DNA from: DAOTYE01 sp034434915
GTDB taxonomy: Bacteria > Chloroflexota > Dehalococcoidia > Dehalococcoidales > RBG-16-60-22
Assembly (NCBI GenBank): GCA_034434915.1
Contig: DAOTYE010000049.1
Location: forward strand, 1 to 37,771
DNA length: 37,771 nucleotides
Reading direction: 5' to 3'
Below the pieces are notes generated by a model that saw nothing but the letters and a program-made list of their open reading frames with translations, was not told where the DNA came from and did not search any database. This document shows positions 7,859 through 14,423 of the stretch, one piece after another. Numbering within the stretch: position 1 is the stretch's first letter; the number at the start of each line of letters is the position of its first letter. The position numbers were made by a program, and so were the translations under genes.

Positions 7859-9043
7859 CTACCTCCCTACCAGCTTTGCCATTATTTTATATCCCGCCGG
7901 GATGAAAACGCCAGTCTTTTTAGCTTCATTTTCAGTATATCTCAGTGCCCCGTTTCCCACAAATCCGGGACCCCAGAGCAGGAAGGGGACGGGGTCATCA
8001 GTATGGGTCTGCACTTTAATAGGGGTGCAGTGGTCCGGAATGATGAGGGCGCGTAAGTCCTTTCCCCACCCCCGGATGCGCCCCACCACCTCTTTATCAA
8101 TCTTCTCCAGAGCATCTATTTTTTCATCAATGAGCGCGGAGTGTGCCGCCTCATCCGGCGCTTCAATATGCATGACTACCATGTCATAGCCCTCCAGCGC
8201 CCTGAGCGCCCCCTCTGCCTGAGCGCGGTAGTCATTGTCCAGCCCATCCGTCACGCCGGGGATTTCCAGGATGTCCATCTGCGCCATCTTGGCAAGTCCC
8301 TTGAGCAGGTCAACGGCGGAGTTCATCACCGCGCGGAGCCCGGTCTTCTTCTGGAACGCAGGCATATCAGGAACGGCACCCGTGCCCCAGAAAAGCCAGA
8401 TTTGGGTCGCCGGTATTTCCCCGCGCTCCCGCCGCCTGGCGTTGACCGGGTGGTCCTGCAAAACCGCCTCCGAACGTGCCATAAGGTCGCGCAGAAGCTC
8501 GCTCCCCTTGCCCCTTGGCAAGTATTCTGCGATTGGTCTGTCTGGAATATCGTGCGGCGGCGTGCAGACCGCCCTGAGTGTTTCTTCATGGTTTCTTATC
8601 TTGCAGATGTGGCGGTAGCTCACCCCGGGATAGAAGCTGACCTCATCGCTCCCAAGCTTCTCCTGCACCGCGGCAATCAGCTCTTTAGCCTCATCAGTGC
8701 TGATATAGCCCGCGCTGTAGCTCCACATCTTCCCGTCTTTCACCGCCACCAGGTTACAGCGGAAGACCACCTCCCCTTTGCCGATGGGTATATCCAGACT
8801 GCGGGCTTCAATGCCACCCCTCCCCTTATAATAGGTGCGCGGGTCATAGCCGATTACGGACATGCAGGCGCAGGCACTGCTGGGCTCCATCCCCTTTGGC
8901 ACATTGCGGGCAAGCCCCAGCATACCCTGCGGCGTCATGGCGTCAAGGTTCGGCGTGCGGGCAAGCTCAAGCGTGGTTTTATTTCCCCGCTCCGGGAGGG
9001 GATAGCCTGACCCGCCGTCAATGATAAGCACACAGTATTTCAT
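7859..9043 (-). CDS. ApgM-type phosphoglycerate mutase homologue, possible homoserine kinase
   Basis: The protein has 394 residues and belongs to the archaeal-type cofactor-independent phosphoglycerate mutase family (alkaline phosphatase fold). Metal-binding features are visible: an N-terminal IIDGGSG strand, a Ser pair before the ACACMSVIGYDP segment, a HIEAPDEAAH motif and a PDH plus THTDDPVPF segment near the C-terminus. The catalytic-serine loop differs from ordinary ApgM, which usually reads Ser-Asp-(T/V)-Ala-Asn. The start is the ATG at 9041-9043, since sequence upstream in the same frame is non-coding in character. The next gene, 4 bases on, is aspartate kinase. ApgM homologues beside aspartate-pathway genes have been predicted to act as homoserine kinases, which is my preferred reading; glycolytic phosphoglycerate mutase is the alternative. 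Confidence 0.8.
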   Translation of the reverse strand: MKYCVLIIDGGSGYPLPERGNKTTLELARTPNLDAMTPQGMLGLARNVPKGMEPSSACACMSVIGYDPRTYYKGRGGIEARSLDIPIGKGEVVFRCNLVAVKDGKMWSYSAGYISTDEAKELIAAVQEKLGSDEVSFYPGVSYRHICKIRNHEETLRAVCTPPHDIPDRPIAEYLPRGKGSELLRDLMARSEAVLQDHPVNARRRERGEIPATQIWLFWGTGAVPDMPAFQKKTGLRAVMNSAVDLLKGLAKMAQMDILEIPGVTDGLDNDYRAQAEGALRALEGYDMVVMHIEAPDEAAHSALIDEKIDALEKIDKEVVGRIRGWGKDLRALIIPDHCTPIKVQTHTDDPVPFLLWGPGFVGNGALRYTENEAKKTGVFIPAGYKIMAKLVGR

Positions 9044-9257
9044 GGTTTTCACTGAAATTTCATACCATTCTAGCAAGCGCAACACCGGGAAGCAACCTTT
9101 ACCAGCTTGAGTTTGCTGAAAGCTATTCGTCAGTGTATTTCCGGCATTACTCGCTTTGCTCGCAATCCATATCACTTCTCCGGGATTGTCACGTGCCGGC
9201 TTCAGCGGGCCGCAATGACAACCGGCCGCAACCAAAAAGGATCTGAGCTTCTGCCTA
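9044..9257. other. Intergenic region with REP-like sequences
   Basis: This space separates the divergent ApgM-type and TIM-barrel genes. It holds two palindromic stretches resembling common bacterial REP-type repeats: 9145-9167 (CATTACTCGCTTTGCTCGCAATC), of which the core is TCGCTTTGCTCGCAAT, and 9184-9221, bounded by TTGTCA (9186-9191) and TGACAA (9216-9221). Related degenerate sequences occur at 15917-15941, 19482-19508 and 26001-26038. I see no gene here. Confidence 0.4.
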
Positions 9258-9286
9258 TTGACAGTGATAAAGCGCAGTCTTAAAAT
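9258..9286 (+). promoter_or_regulatory. Strong promoter of the TIM-barrel protein-panB operon
   Basis: TTGACA (9258-9263, full consensus), exactly 17 bases, then TAAAAT (9281-9286, five of six). Transcription should begin near 9293, immediately before a strong hairpin at 9294-9318 and about 54 bases before the start codon. Confidence 0.7.
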
Positions 9287-9293
9287 GGTGTCA

Positions 9294-9318
9294 GCGCACC
9301 AGGAGCACTCCTGGGCGC
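9294..9318 (+). promoter_or_regulatory. Hairpin at the very 5' end of the operon transcript
   Basis: GCGC (9294-9297), one bulged A, CCAGGA (9299-9304), loop GCAC, TCCTGG (9309-9314), GCGC (9315-9318): a ten-pair stem with one bulge. It begins at the predicted start site, so it may stabilise the message, or as DNA be an operator. There is no T-run after it, so it is not a terminator. Confidence 0.5.
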
Positions 9319-9346
9319 GTAAATTATGTCTGGAAGGAGGACCCGA

Positions 9347-10285
9347 ATGAAGGACAAAATGATAACAGCCATGGAGAGGTCAGGCATGCCGAAAGGCGAC
9401 CTCTATGAACTGCCTGCCTCTCCGAAAACTTTTCCGGACGGTGCCCACTACCGAGTTGAAATCTCCGGCATTGAAACCACCAAGGTATTAGAAGCCACTA
9501 TTGATGAAGCCCTCAAACAGAAAATCCCCTTCCACCGCGCCATCTCCCTCGTGCGCGGCGCCACCCTCTTCACTAAAGAAGAACTGAAAGAGTTCGCCAG
9601 AGTCGCCCACGAAGGCAAAGTTGAAGTCATTGCCACCCCGGGACCGAGGCCCACGTGGGACATTGGCCGCCAGGCTGCCACTCCTGAAGGTCTTATTTCC
9701 GGCTTGCGTTTAAGAGGCATGGACTCTGTCAAAGCCTATATTAAAGATGTGATGAGATGTATTGATGCCGGCTTGCGCGGCTTCCTGGTCTGGGATGAAG
9801 GCGTCCTCTCCCTCCTGACCACGATGAAGCAGAACGGGGACCTGCCCCAAGACACCGTCTTTAAGGTGTCCATCTTCGCCGGGCACGCTAACCCGGCGGG
9901 CTTCAAGCTGGTAGAATCGCTCGGCGCAGGGAGCTGTAACCCCGTAGCAGACCTCAGTCTGCCCATGCTGGCAGCCATCAGGAGCGTGGCGAACATCCCT
10001 ATGGACATCCACATCCAGCTCTGGACCTCCATGGGAGGTTATAACCGCATCTATGAAACACCGCAGATTGTTCGGGTGGCTTCTCCCTGCTACCTTAAAA
10101 TGGAGCCCGGACCGGGCTTGGTCATGTATATGCCCTGGGGCATGTCTGAAGATGCCCTCGCCCAGTGTGGCAGAGAGAAAATCCGCTCGATGAAGAATAT
10201 CATTGAACTGGTAACTGAGACCTATCCTGAGCTAAAATTATCCCAGCAGGGTGCAAAAGACCTGAAAATACCGTTTGTGAAATAA
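9347..10285 (+). CDS. Conserved TIM-barrel-like protein of unknown function
   Basis: The protein has 312 residues and starts at an ATG with GGAAGGAGG six bases upstream. I do not recognise a characterised family. The succession of hydrophobic strands followed by amphipathic helices, with conserved-looking loops (a PGPRPTWDIGRQ stretch near 100, VWDEG near 145, GAGSCNPVADLS near 195, HIQLWTSMGG near 225), suggests a TIM barrel with a polar active site. No signal peptide or membrane segment is present, so it is cytoplasmic. It is 15 bases upstream of panB in the same operon under a strong promoter, so a linked reaction on a small carbon acid is possible but unproven. Confidence 0.85.
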   Translation: MKDKMITAMERSGMPKGDLYELPASPKTFPDGAHYRVEISGIETTKVLEATIDEALKQKIPFHRAISLVRGATLFTKEELKEFARVAHEGKVEVIATPGPRPTWDIGRQAATPEGLISGLRLRGMDSVKAYIKDVMRCIDAGLRGFLVWDEGVLSLLTTMKQNGDLPQDTVFKVSIFAGHANPAGFKLVESLGAGSCNPVADLSLPMLAAIRSVANIPMDIHIQLWTSMGGYNRIYETPQIVRVASPCYLKMEPGPGLVMYMPWGMSEDALAQCGREKIRSMKNIIELVTETYPELKLSQQGAKDLKIPFVK

Positions 10286-10300
10286 AATGAGGAGGGTTAG

Positions 10301-11158
10301 ATGAAAAAAACGGTCTTGGATTTCCTGGAGATGAAAAAGAGAGGGGAAAAAATTTCCTACATCACGGCGTATGACTTCCCCACCGCCCAGCTCGTGGAAA
10401 AGGCGGGCATTGAGATGATACTGGTGGGGGACAGCGCCGGCATGGTGGTTCATGGCTTGAAGGGCACCGTCCCCATGACCATGGACCAGATGATTGACCA
10501 TGCCCAGTCAGTAAGAAGAGGCGCACCGAATACTTTCATCATCGGTGACCTGCCGTTCCTCTCCTATCAGACCTCCGTAAGCGATGCCATCTATAACGCC
10601 GGACGCTTCCATAAAGAGGCGGAGGTGGACGCAGTGAAGCTGGAGGGAGGTAGAAGAGTGGTGCCCATGCTGGAAGGCATTGCCAACTCAGGCATGGCGG
10701 TGATGGGGCACATCGGGCTTACTCCCCAGAGCTCCGGACAGCTGGGCGGCTTCAAAGCCCAGGGCAGAACGGCAGAAAGCGCCATGGAGATTATTGAGGA
10801 CGCCATTGCCGTAGAGAAAGCCGGCGTCTTCGCCATCCTGGTGGAAGCGGTGCCTCCAGAGGTGGGCAAAATCATCGCGGAAATCTGCAAGGTGCCGGTG
10901 CTGGGCATCGGCGCCGGTCCGGACGTTGACGGGCAGGTGCTCATCATCGGGGATATGCTGGGCTACTTTGAAGCCTTCACCCCAAAGTTCGTCAAAAAGT
11001 ATGCCAATCTCAGCGAGGTGATTGAGAAGGCGGTCAGGGAGTTCATTGCAGACGTAAAAGGCGTCAAGTTCCCGGAGGAAAAGCACTGCTACCGCATGGT
11101 TGAGGGTGAGGCAGACAAACTCAAGGCGCTGGTAGAAAAGAGATTGAAGAAAAAGTAG
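10301..11158 (+). CDS. panB: 3-methyl-2-oxobutanoate hydroxymethyltransferase
   Basis: The protein has 285 residues, slightly longer than typical PanB through a basic C-terminal tail. It transfers a hydroxymethyl group from methylene-tetrahydrofolate to 2-oxoisovalerate, forming ketopantoate on the way to pantothenate and CoA. Residues matching the E. coli metal and catalytic positions are present: Asp44 and Ser45 (LVGDSAGM), Asp83 (IIGDLPF), Glu115 (VKLEGG) and Glu182 (LVEAVPPE). RRGAPN and GHIGLTPQS are also family signatures. AGGAGG precedes the ATG. It is the second gene of its operon; panC and panD are not nearby. A stem-loop with a short T-run follows at 11185-11220. Confidence 0.95.
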   Translation: MKKTVLDFLEMKKRGEKISYITAYDFPTAQLVEKAGIEMILVGDSAGMVVHGLKGTVPMTMDQMIDHAQSVRRGAPNTFIIGDLPFLSYQTSVSDAIYNAGRFHKEAEVDAVKLEGGRRVVPMLEGIANSGMAVMGHIGLTPQSSGQLGGFKAQGRTAESAMEIIEDAIAVEKAGVFAILVEAVPPEVGKIIAEICKVPVLGIGAGPDVDGQVLIIGDMLGYFEAFTPKFVKKYANLSEVIEKAVREFIADVKGVKFPEEKHCYRMVEGEADKLKALVEKRLKKK

Positions 11159-11184
11159 CTGAAAATCAGCCGCTGGTTTCATGG

Positions 11185-11220
11185 AGAGGGGGATGCTGAC
11201 CACGGTATCCCCCTCTATTT
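11185..11220 (+). terminator. Intrinsic terminator after panB
   Basis: AGAGGGGGAT (11185-11194) pairs with ATCCCCCTCT (11207-11216), a perfect ten-pair stem with a 12-base loop, followed by ATTT. It ends the panB transcript and overlaps the stop codon of the convergent DUF1638 gene (11215-11217), so it may also act on transcription from the other side, though no T-run is seen on that strand. Confidence 0.65.
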
Positions 11221-11916
11221 GTGGGCTAAGGTGTAACTGTTAATAAGCTCATTGAACGTCTTCTGGGTGATTTCCTGCCCCGGCGGGATGATGATGAACT
11301 CGTCGCTGTTCCAGTTGCCCTTTACCATCTTCTCAAAAAAGCCCAGTGAACCTTCCACCCCTTCATATGCCAACCCCAGAAAGTCCGCATCAGCCTTTGC
11401 CCGCGCGCGGTAGGTAGCCGGGTCAAAGAGGGGGGTAGTCACCAGGACAATCCGCTTGTAGTTTTTGAACTCCTCCCTGATGACCCATTCCGCCGTCTGG
11501 CGCCCGTACTTCTGGGTGTATTCCTCAAGCACGCCCAGCGGGTCTTTGGCTTCATCAATCCACCCTTTGTTCAGATAGTAAGTGCCCGGGGCTTTCTTAT
11601 GTTCCTTCAGATGGGCTTCCAGCGAGCCGAGGAAGAAGGTGATACAGTCCGGCGCCTTGGGAATCACCAGCGGCTGTTTCCCTGCCTTCACGCCAATGAT
11701 GCCGTTGCCGCAGGTGCCATAGCCCAGGACAACGTAGTCAATGTCTTTACCTGCCTGATTGATTTTCTCCTGGACGGCGGCGGGCATCTTCACCGGAGTG
11801 CGGTGCAGGCTCTGCTCTAAGAACTCAAAGTGCGCTCCGGACGTGCCGTTGACCGCCATCAGCTCGTTCTTCATGATGTTGCAGGCAATAACGAGAATGT
11901 TCGGGTGCTTTTTCAC
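11215..11916 (-). CDS. DUF1638 domain protein
   Basis: The protein has 233 residues. The pattern is that of the DUF1638 family: an N-terminal strand ending in an ACNIMKNE-type segment, a central VVLGYGTCGNGI motif, a PKAPDCITFFLGS stretch and a YYLNKGW-type motif near the middle. DUF1638 genes are, to my knowledge, frequent in anaerobes and often lie near corrinoid methyltransferase genes; the biochemical role is not known to me. The conserved Cys in GYGTCGNG and the Asp-Cys pair are candidate metal or cofactor ligands. The start is GTG with GGGAGG six bases upstream. It lies downstream of the UroD-type methyltransferase but has its own promoter at 11957-11985. Confidence 0.85.
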   Translation of the reverse strand: MKKHPNILVIACNIMKNELMAVNGTSGAHFEFLEQSLHRTPVKMPAAVQEKINQAGKDIDYVVLGYGTCGNGIIGVKAGKQPLVIPKAPDCITFFLGSLEAHLKEHKKAPGTYYLNKGWIDEAKDPLGVLEEYTQKYGRQTAEWVIREEFKNYKRIVLVTTPLFDPATYRARAKADADFLGLAYEGVEGSLGFFEKMVKGNWNSDEFIIIPPGQEITQKTFNELINSYTLAHK

Positions 11917-11956
11917 CGCAGACCTCCCTCACCCCCGAAGATGGTTCACTTTTTAA

Positions 11957-11985
11957 ATTATATTATATTTCCCGGTGGAGACCAA
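11957..11985 (-). promoter_or_regulatory. Promoter of the DUF1638 gene
   Basis: On the minus strand TTGGTC (11980-11985), 17 bases, TATAAT (11957-11962, full consensus). A second overlapping TATAAT lies five bases upstream. The -35 side falls inside an imperfect inverted repeat (CCCGG...CCGGG, about 11971-12002) that could partly terminate transcription arriving from the methyltransferase gene. Confidence 0.55.
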
Positions 11986-12021
11986 ATCACCGTTCCGCCG
12001 GGTTCTTTTTCACAGGCAGGC

Positions 12022-13140
12022 TCATCCTGCTAGCGGCAGCCTGCCGTAGCGGTCAATGAGCTCAACCACCCGCCCCACCCGCTCAATATCCCCGTCAAAG
12101 GGCAGGTTGTCCCCCATCCCCACGATGAAGCGGTAGCCCGGCGCCATCTCCCGGAACATGTTCTTGATGAAATCATCAAACTGCGCATCGGTGTATTGCG
12201 GCTCAAAGAGGATTGAGGGTATGCCGCCCCAGATGGTCACGCCATCGCCTAACTGCTCACGGAACTCCTTCATGGTGACTTTCGTCTGGGGGAAGGGCGT
12301 GATTGCCTCCGCCACGTCAATCCCGGTCTCTTTGAACATCGGGTTAAGCCGCTTCATCTCGCCGTCAACGTGCGCCATCGCCAGCCGCCCGTGGGAATGG
12401 AGAAAATCACAGGTCTCCTGGAACCAGGGGATGAAGTATTTGCGGAAGACTGGCGTGTGGATGTCATCGCTCCAGTTGGCGCAGATATTGAAGATTTCCA
12501 GGTCAGACTTGATTGCCAGCTCCAGCTTGCGGCGGGACAGGTCCTTCATCACCTCAATAAGGGACTCAACCTCGGCGGGGCGGTCGGCAAGCTCGTAAAA
12601 GAAGACCTCATAGCCCATAATCTCACGCATCACCCGCTGGACGGGCGACCAGAAGGTGCCGCCGGTGCCCACCAGCCCATCCTCACCGACCTCTGCCTTC
12701 ATCCTGTGGTAAGTGGCGAAATCGTCCACGGGAACGGCGTGCTCGTAGACATACCTGATGATGGGGTAGTCTTTTGCGCTCTTGAACAGCTTCTCCATCT
12801 CATATTTGACCAGGACGCCTTCTGATGTATCCAGCACCTCTTTCTTGGACACCGTGCCGATGGGGGTGCGGTACTCAGTGGTAGTGTAGGGACCGTCAAT
12901 CTTCTCAATTACCTCCATATCGGTGAACTTCTCTTTGACGATGGCGTAGCCCCGGTAGAGGATGCCGGCGCCCTGGTCGCGCAGTATGTCCACCAGGCTC
13001 CAGTCTCGGTATTTCTCAGGCAGGGTGCCGTGCGCTTTGTGATAGCCATACCACAGGTCAATGCGCGCCCCGAAGGGTAGCTTGTCCGTTTTTTCGCCGC
13101 GCGCCGTGGCTAATATCCTCTCTCTATGCGTCATCGCCAT
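12022..13140 (-). CDS. Uroporphyrinogen decarboxylase-family (UroD-type) methyltransferase
   Basis: The protein has 372 residues from the ATG at 13138-13140, which has GGGAGG nine bases upstream; an ATG 24 bases earlier lacks such a site. The N-terminal MTHRERILATARGEK-type start and the TIM-barrel pattern match the UroD superfamily, which includes MtaA, MtbA and CmuA, enzymes that move methyl groups between a corrinoid protein and a thiol or folate. The His-x-Cys zinc motif of MtaA/MtbA is replaced by His-Val-Asp-Gly (about residue 260), so zinc and thiol activation may differ or be absent. It follows a corrinoid protein gene directly, supporting a methyl-transfer role over heme synthesis. 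The methyl donor is unknown. Confidence 0.85.
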   Translation of the reverse strand: MAMTHRERILATARGEKTDKLPFGARIDLWYGYHKAHGTLPEKYRDWSLVDILRDQGAGILYRGYAIVKEKFTDMEVIEKIDGPYTTTEYRTPIGTVSKKEVLDTSEGVLVKYEMEKLFKSAKDYPIIRYVYEHAVPVDDFATYHRMKAEVGEDGLVGTGGTFWSPVQRVMREIMGYEVFFYELADRPAEVESLIEVMKDLSRRKLELAIKSDLEIFNICANWSDDIHTPVFRKYFIPWFQETCDFLHSHGRLAMAHVDGEMKRLNPMFKETGIDVAEAITPFPQTKVTMKEFREQLGDGVTIWGGIPSILFEPQYTDAQFDDFIKNMFREMAPGYRFIVGMGDNLPFDGDIERVGRVVELIDRYGRLPLAG

Positions 13141-13168
13141 GGTGTTAGACCTCCCTTCTATCATGAAA

Positions 13169-13804
13169 CTATTTACCTACCAGCTTTTTGCAAACCGGTA
13201 TAGCTTCGCCACCATCGCGGGCATAGGCGTCCGCGCCGATGAGCCGGGCATAATGCGCCGTGACCGGCGCCCCGCCCACAATCACCTTCACCCCTGCCCG
13301 TAAGCCTTCCTCTTCCAGCGTCTTGATAATACGCCCCATATTGGGCATGGTGGTGGTCAGCAGGGCGGAGAGACCCAGGATATGGGGTTTTTTCTCTCTC
13401 ACCGCGTCAATGAATTTTTGATTTGGCACATTCAAGCCGAGGTCAAAGACCTCAAAGCCACCGCCGCTGAGGAAGGTGGCGACGATGTTTTTGCCGATGT
13501 CATGCATATCCCCTTCCACCGTGCCGATAATCACCCTGCCGATGGTGGGCATGCCCGTCCTGGTTAGCAGGGGCTTCAGCACCTCTAGTGATGCCTTCAT
13601 CGCCCGCGCCGCCAGAAGCATGTCCGGCAGGAAGTATTCCCCGCTGGAGAACTTCTCACCCACCATCCCCATCCCCACCTGAAGTCCCTTAATGATTATC
13701 TGCTCCGGGCTTACGCCGGCGTCAAGGGCTTTCTCGGTTTCCTTTACAGCGGCATCACGGTCTCCTTTTTCAATCGTTTTTGCCAGTTCTGACAGGTCAG
13801 CCAT
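13169..13804 (-). CDS. Corrinoid (B12-binding) methyltransferase protein
   Basis: The protein has 211 residues with the two-domain layout of MtaC/MtbC/MtmC: a helical cap domain (about 1-85) and a Rossmann-like cobalamin domain. The lower-ligand motif DxHxxG is Asp99-Met-His101-Asp-Ile-Gly104; the downstream SxL (GLSALLTTT) and GG (VGGAPV) motifs are also present. It would carry the methyl group on cobalt between a substrate methyltransferase and the UroD-type protein encoded next. AGGAGG lies nine bases before the ATG. It follows nadD by 18 bases and so appears to be driven from the obg-nadD transcript. No corrinoid reactivation protein (RamA type) is visible in the window. Confidence 0.95.
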   Translation of the reverse strand: MADLSELAKTIEKGDRDAAVKETEKALDAGVSPEQIIIKGLQVGMGMVGEKFSSGEYFLPDMLLAARAMKASLEVLKPLLTRTGMPTIGRVIIGTVEGDMHDIGKNIVATFLSGGGFEVFDLGLNVPNQKFIDAVREKKPHILGLSALLTTTMPNMGRIIKTLEEEGLRAGVKVIVGGAPVTAHYARLIGADAYARDGGEAIPVCKKLVGK

Positions 13805-13822
13805 GTCAACATTCCTCCTCTT

Positions 13823-14422
13823 TCACTGGTAAAGGTTATGTTTCTTAATATACTCTGCTACCGGCGCGGGTACAAGGTGGCGGATGTCTTCCCCCTTCCT
13901 TACCCGCTCTCTGATGTCTGTGGCGCTGATATCCTCACTGGGACTATCCAGAACAATAACCCTACCGGAAGCGCCGGGAATTTTGTCATCCAGCGCTGTC
14001 AGGTCAGGGCGCGGCACGCCGGGACGGTGCACCGCCACCAGAGTGCAGAGAGTGATGAGACGCGCCGGCTCATGCCACCTGGGAAGCTGGTTCAGGTTGT
14101 CCCAGCCCAGGATAAAATAGAACTCTGTCTTCTCTCCAAGCGCGCCCATCAGCTCAGCCACAGTGTCCACAGAATAAGAAGGACCCGCACGCTCAAGCTC
14201 CACCTCAGAAATGGTGAAGCCGGGCTTTTCTGCCAGCGCCAGACGTAACATGGCAAGCCGGTGTTCGGCAGGGGTGATGGGGTGGTCAGTCTTGAGCCAG
14301 GGCTGACCGGCGGGCACGAAGATAACGGTCCTGAGAGCAAGCCTCTTTTTGACTTCTTCAGCGATGATGAGATGCGCATTGTGCACCGGGTCAAAAGTGC
14401 CGCCCAGAATGCCGATTTTCAT
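13823..14422 (-). CDS. nadD: Nicotinate-nucleotide adenylyltransferase
   Basis: The protein has 199 residues, the usual length. It adenylates nicotinate mononucleotide to form deamido-NAD. The nucleotidyltransferase motif GGTFDPVHNAH is at 7-17, and the C-terminal ISATDIRERV motif matches the (S/T)xxxIR signature. The ATG at 14420-14422 is one base past the obg stop codon, so the genes are tightly coupled. A frame upstream would extend 10 residues into obg but spoils the conserved MKIGILGGTFDP start. The linkage of obg and nadD is common in Gram-positive bacteria and Chloroflexota. Confidence 0.96.
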   Translation of the reverse strand: MKIGILGGTFDPVHNAHLIIAEEVKKRLALRTVIFVPAGQPWLKTDHPITPAEHRLAMLRLALAEKPGFTISEVELERAGPSYSVDTVAELMGALGEKTEFYFILGWDNLNQLPRWHEPARLITLCTLVAVHRPGVPRPDLTALDDKIPGASGRVIVLDSPSEDISATDIRERVRKGEDIRHLVPAPVAEYIKKHNLYQ

Positions 14423-14423
14423 G

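Noticed and set aside
8141..9010. A 289-codon frame antisense to the ApgM-type gene
   Set aside because: No ribosome site or recognisable domain, and the opposite strand encodes a conserved enzyme.
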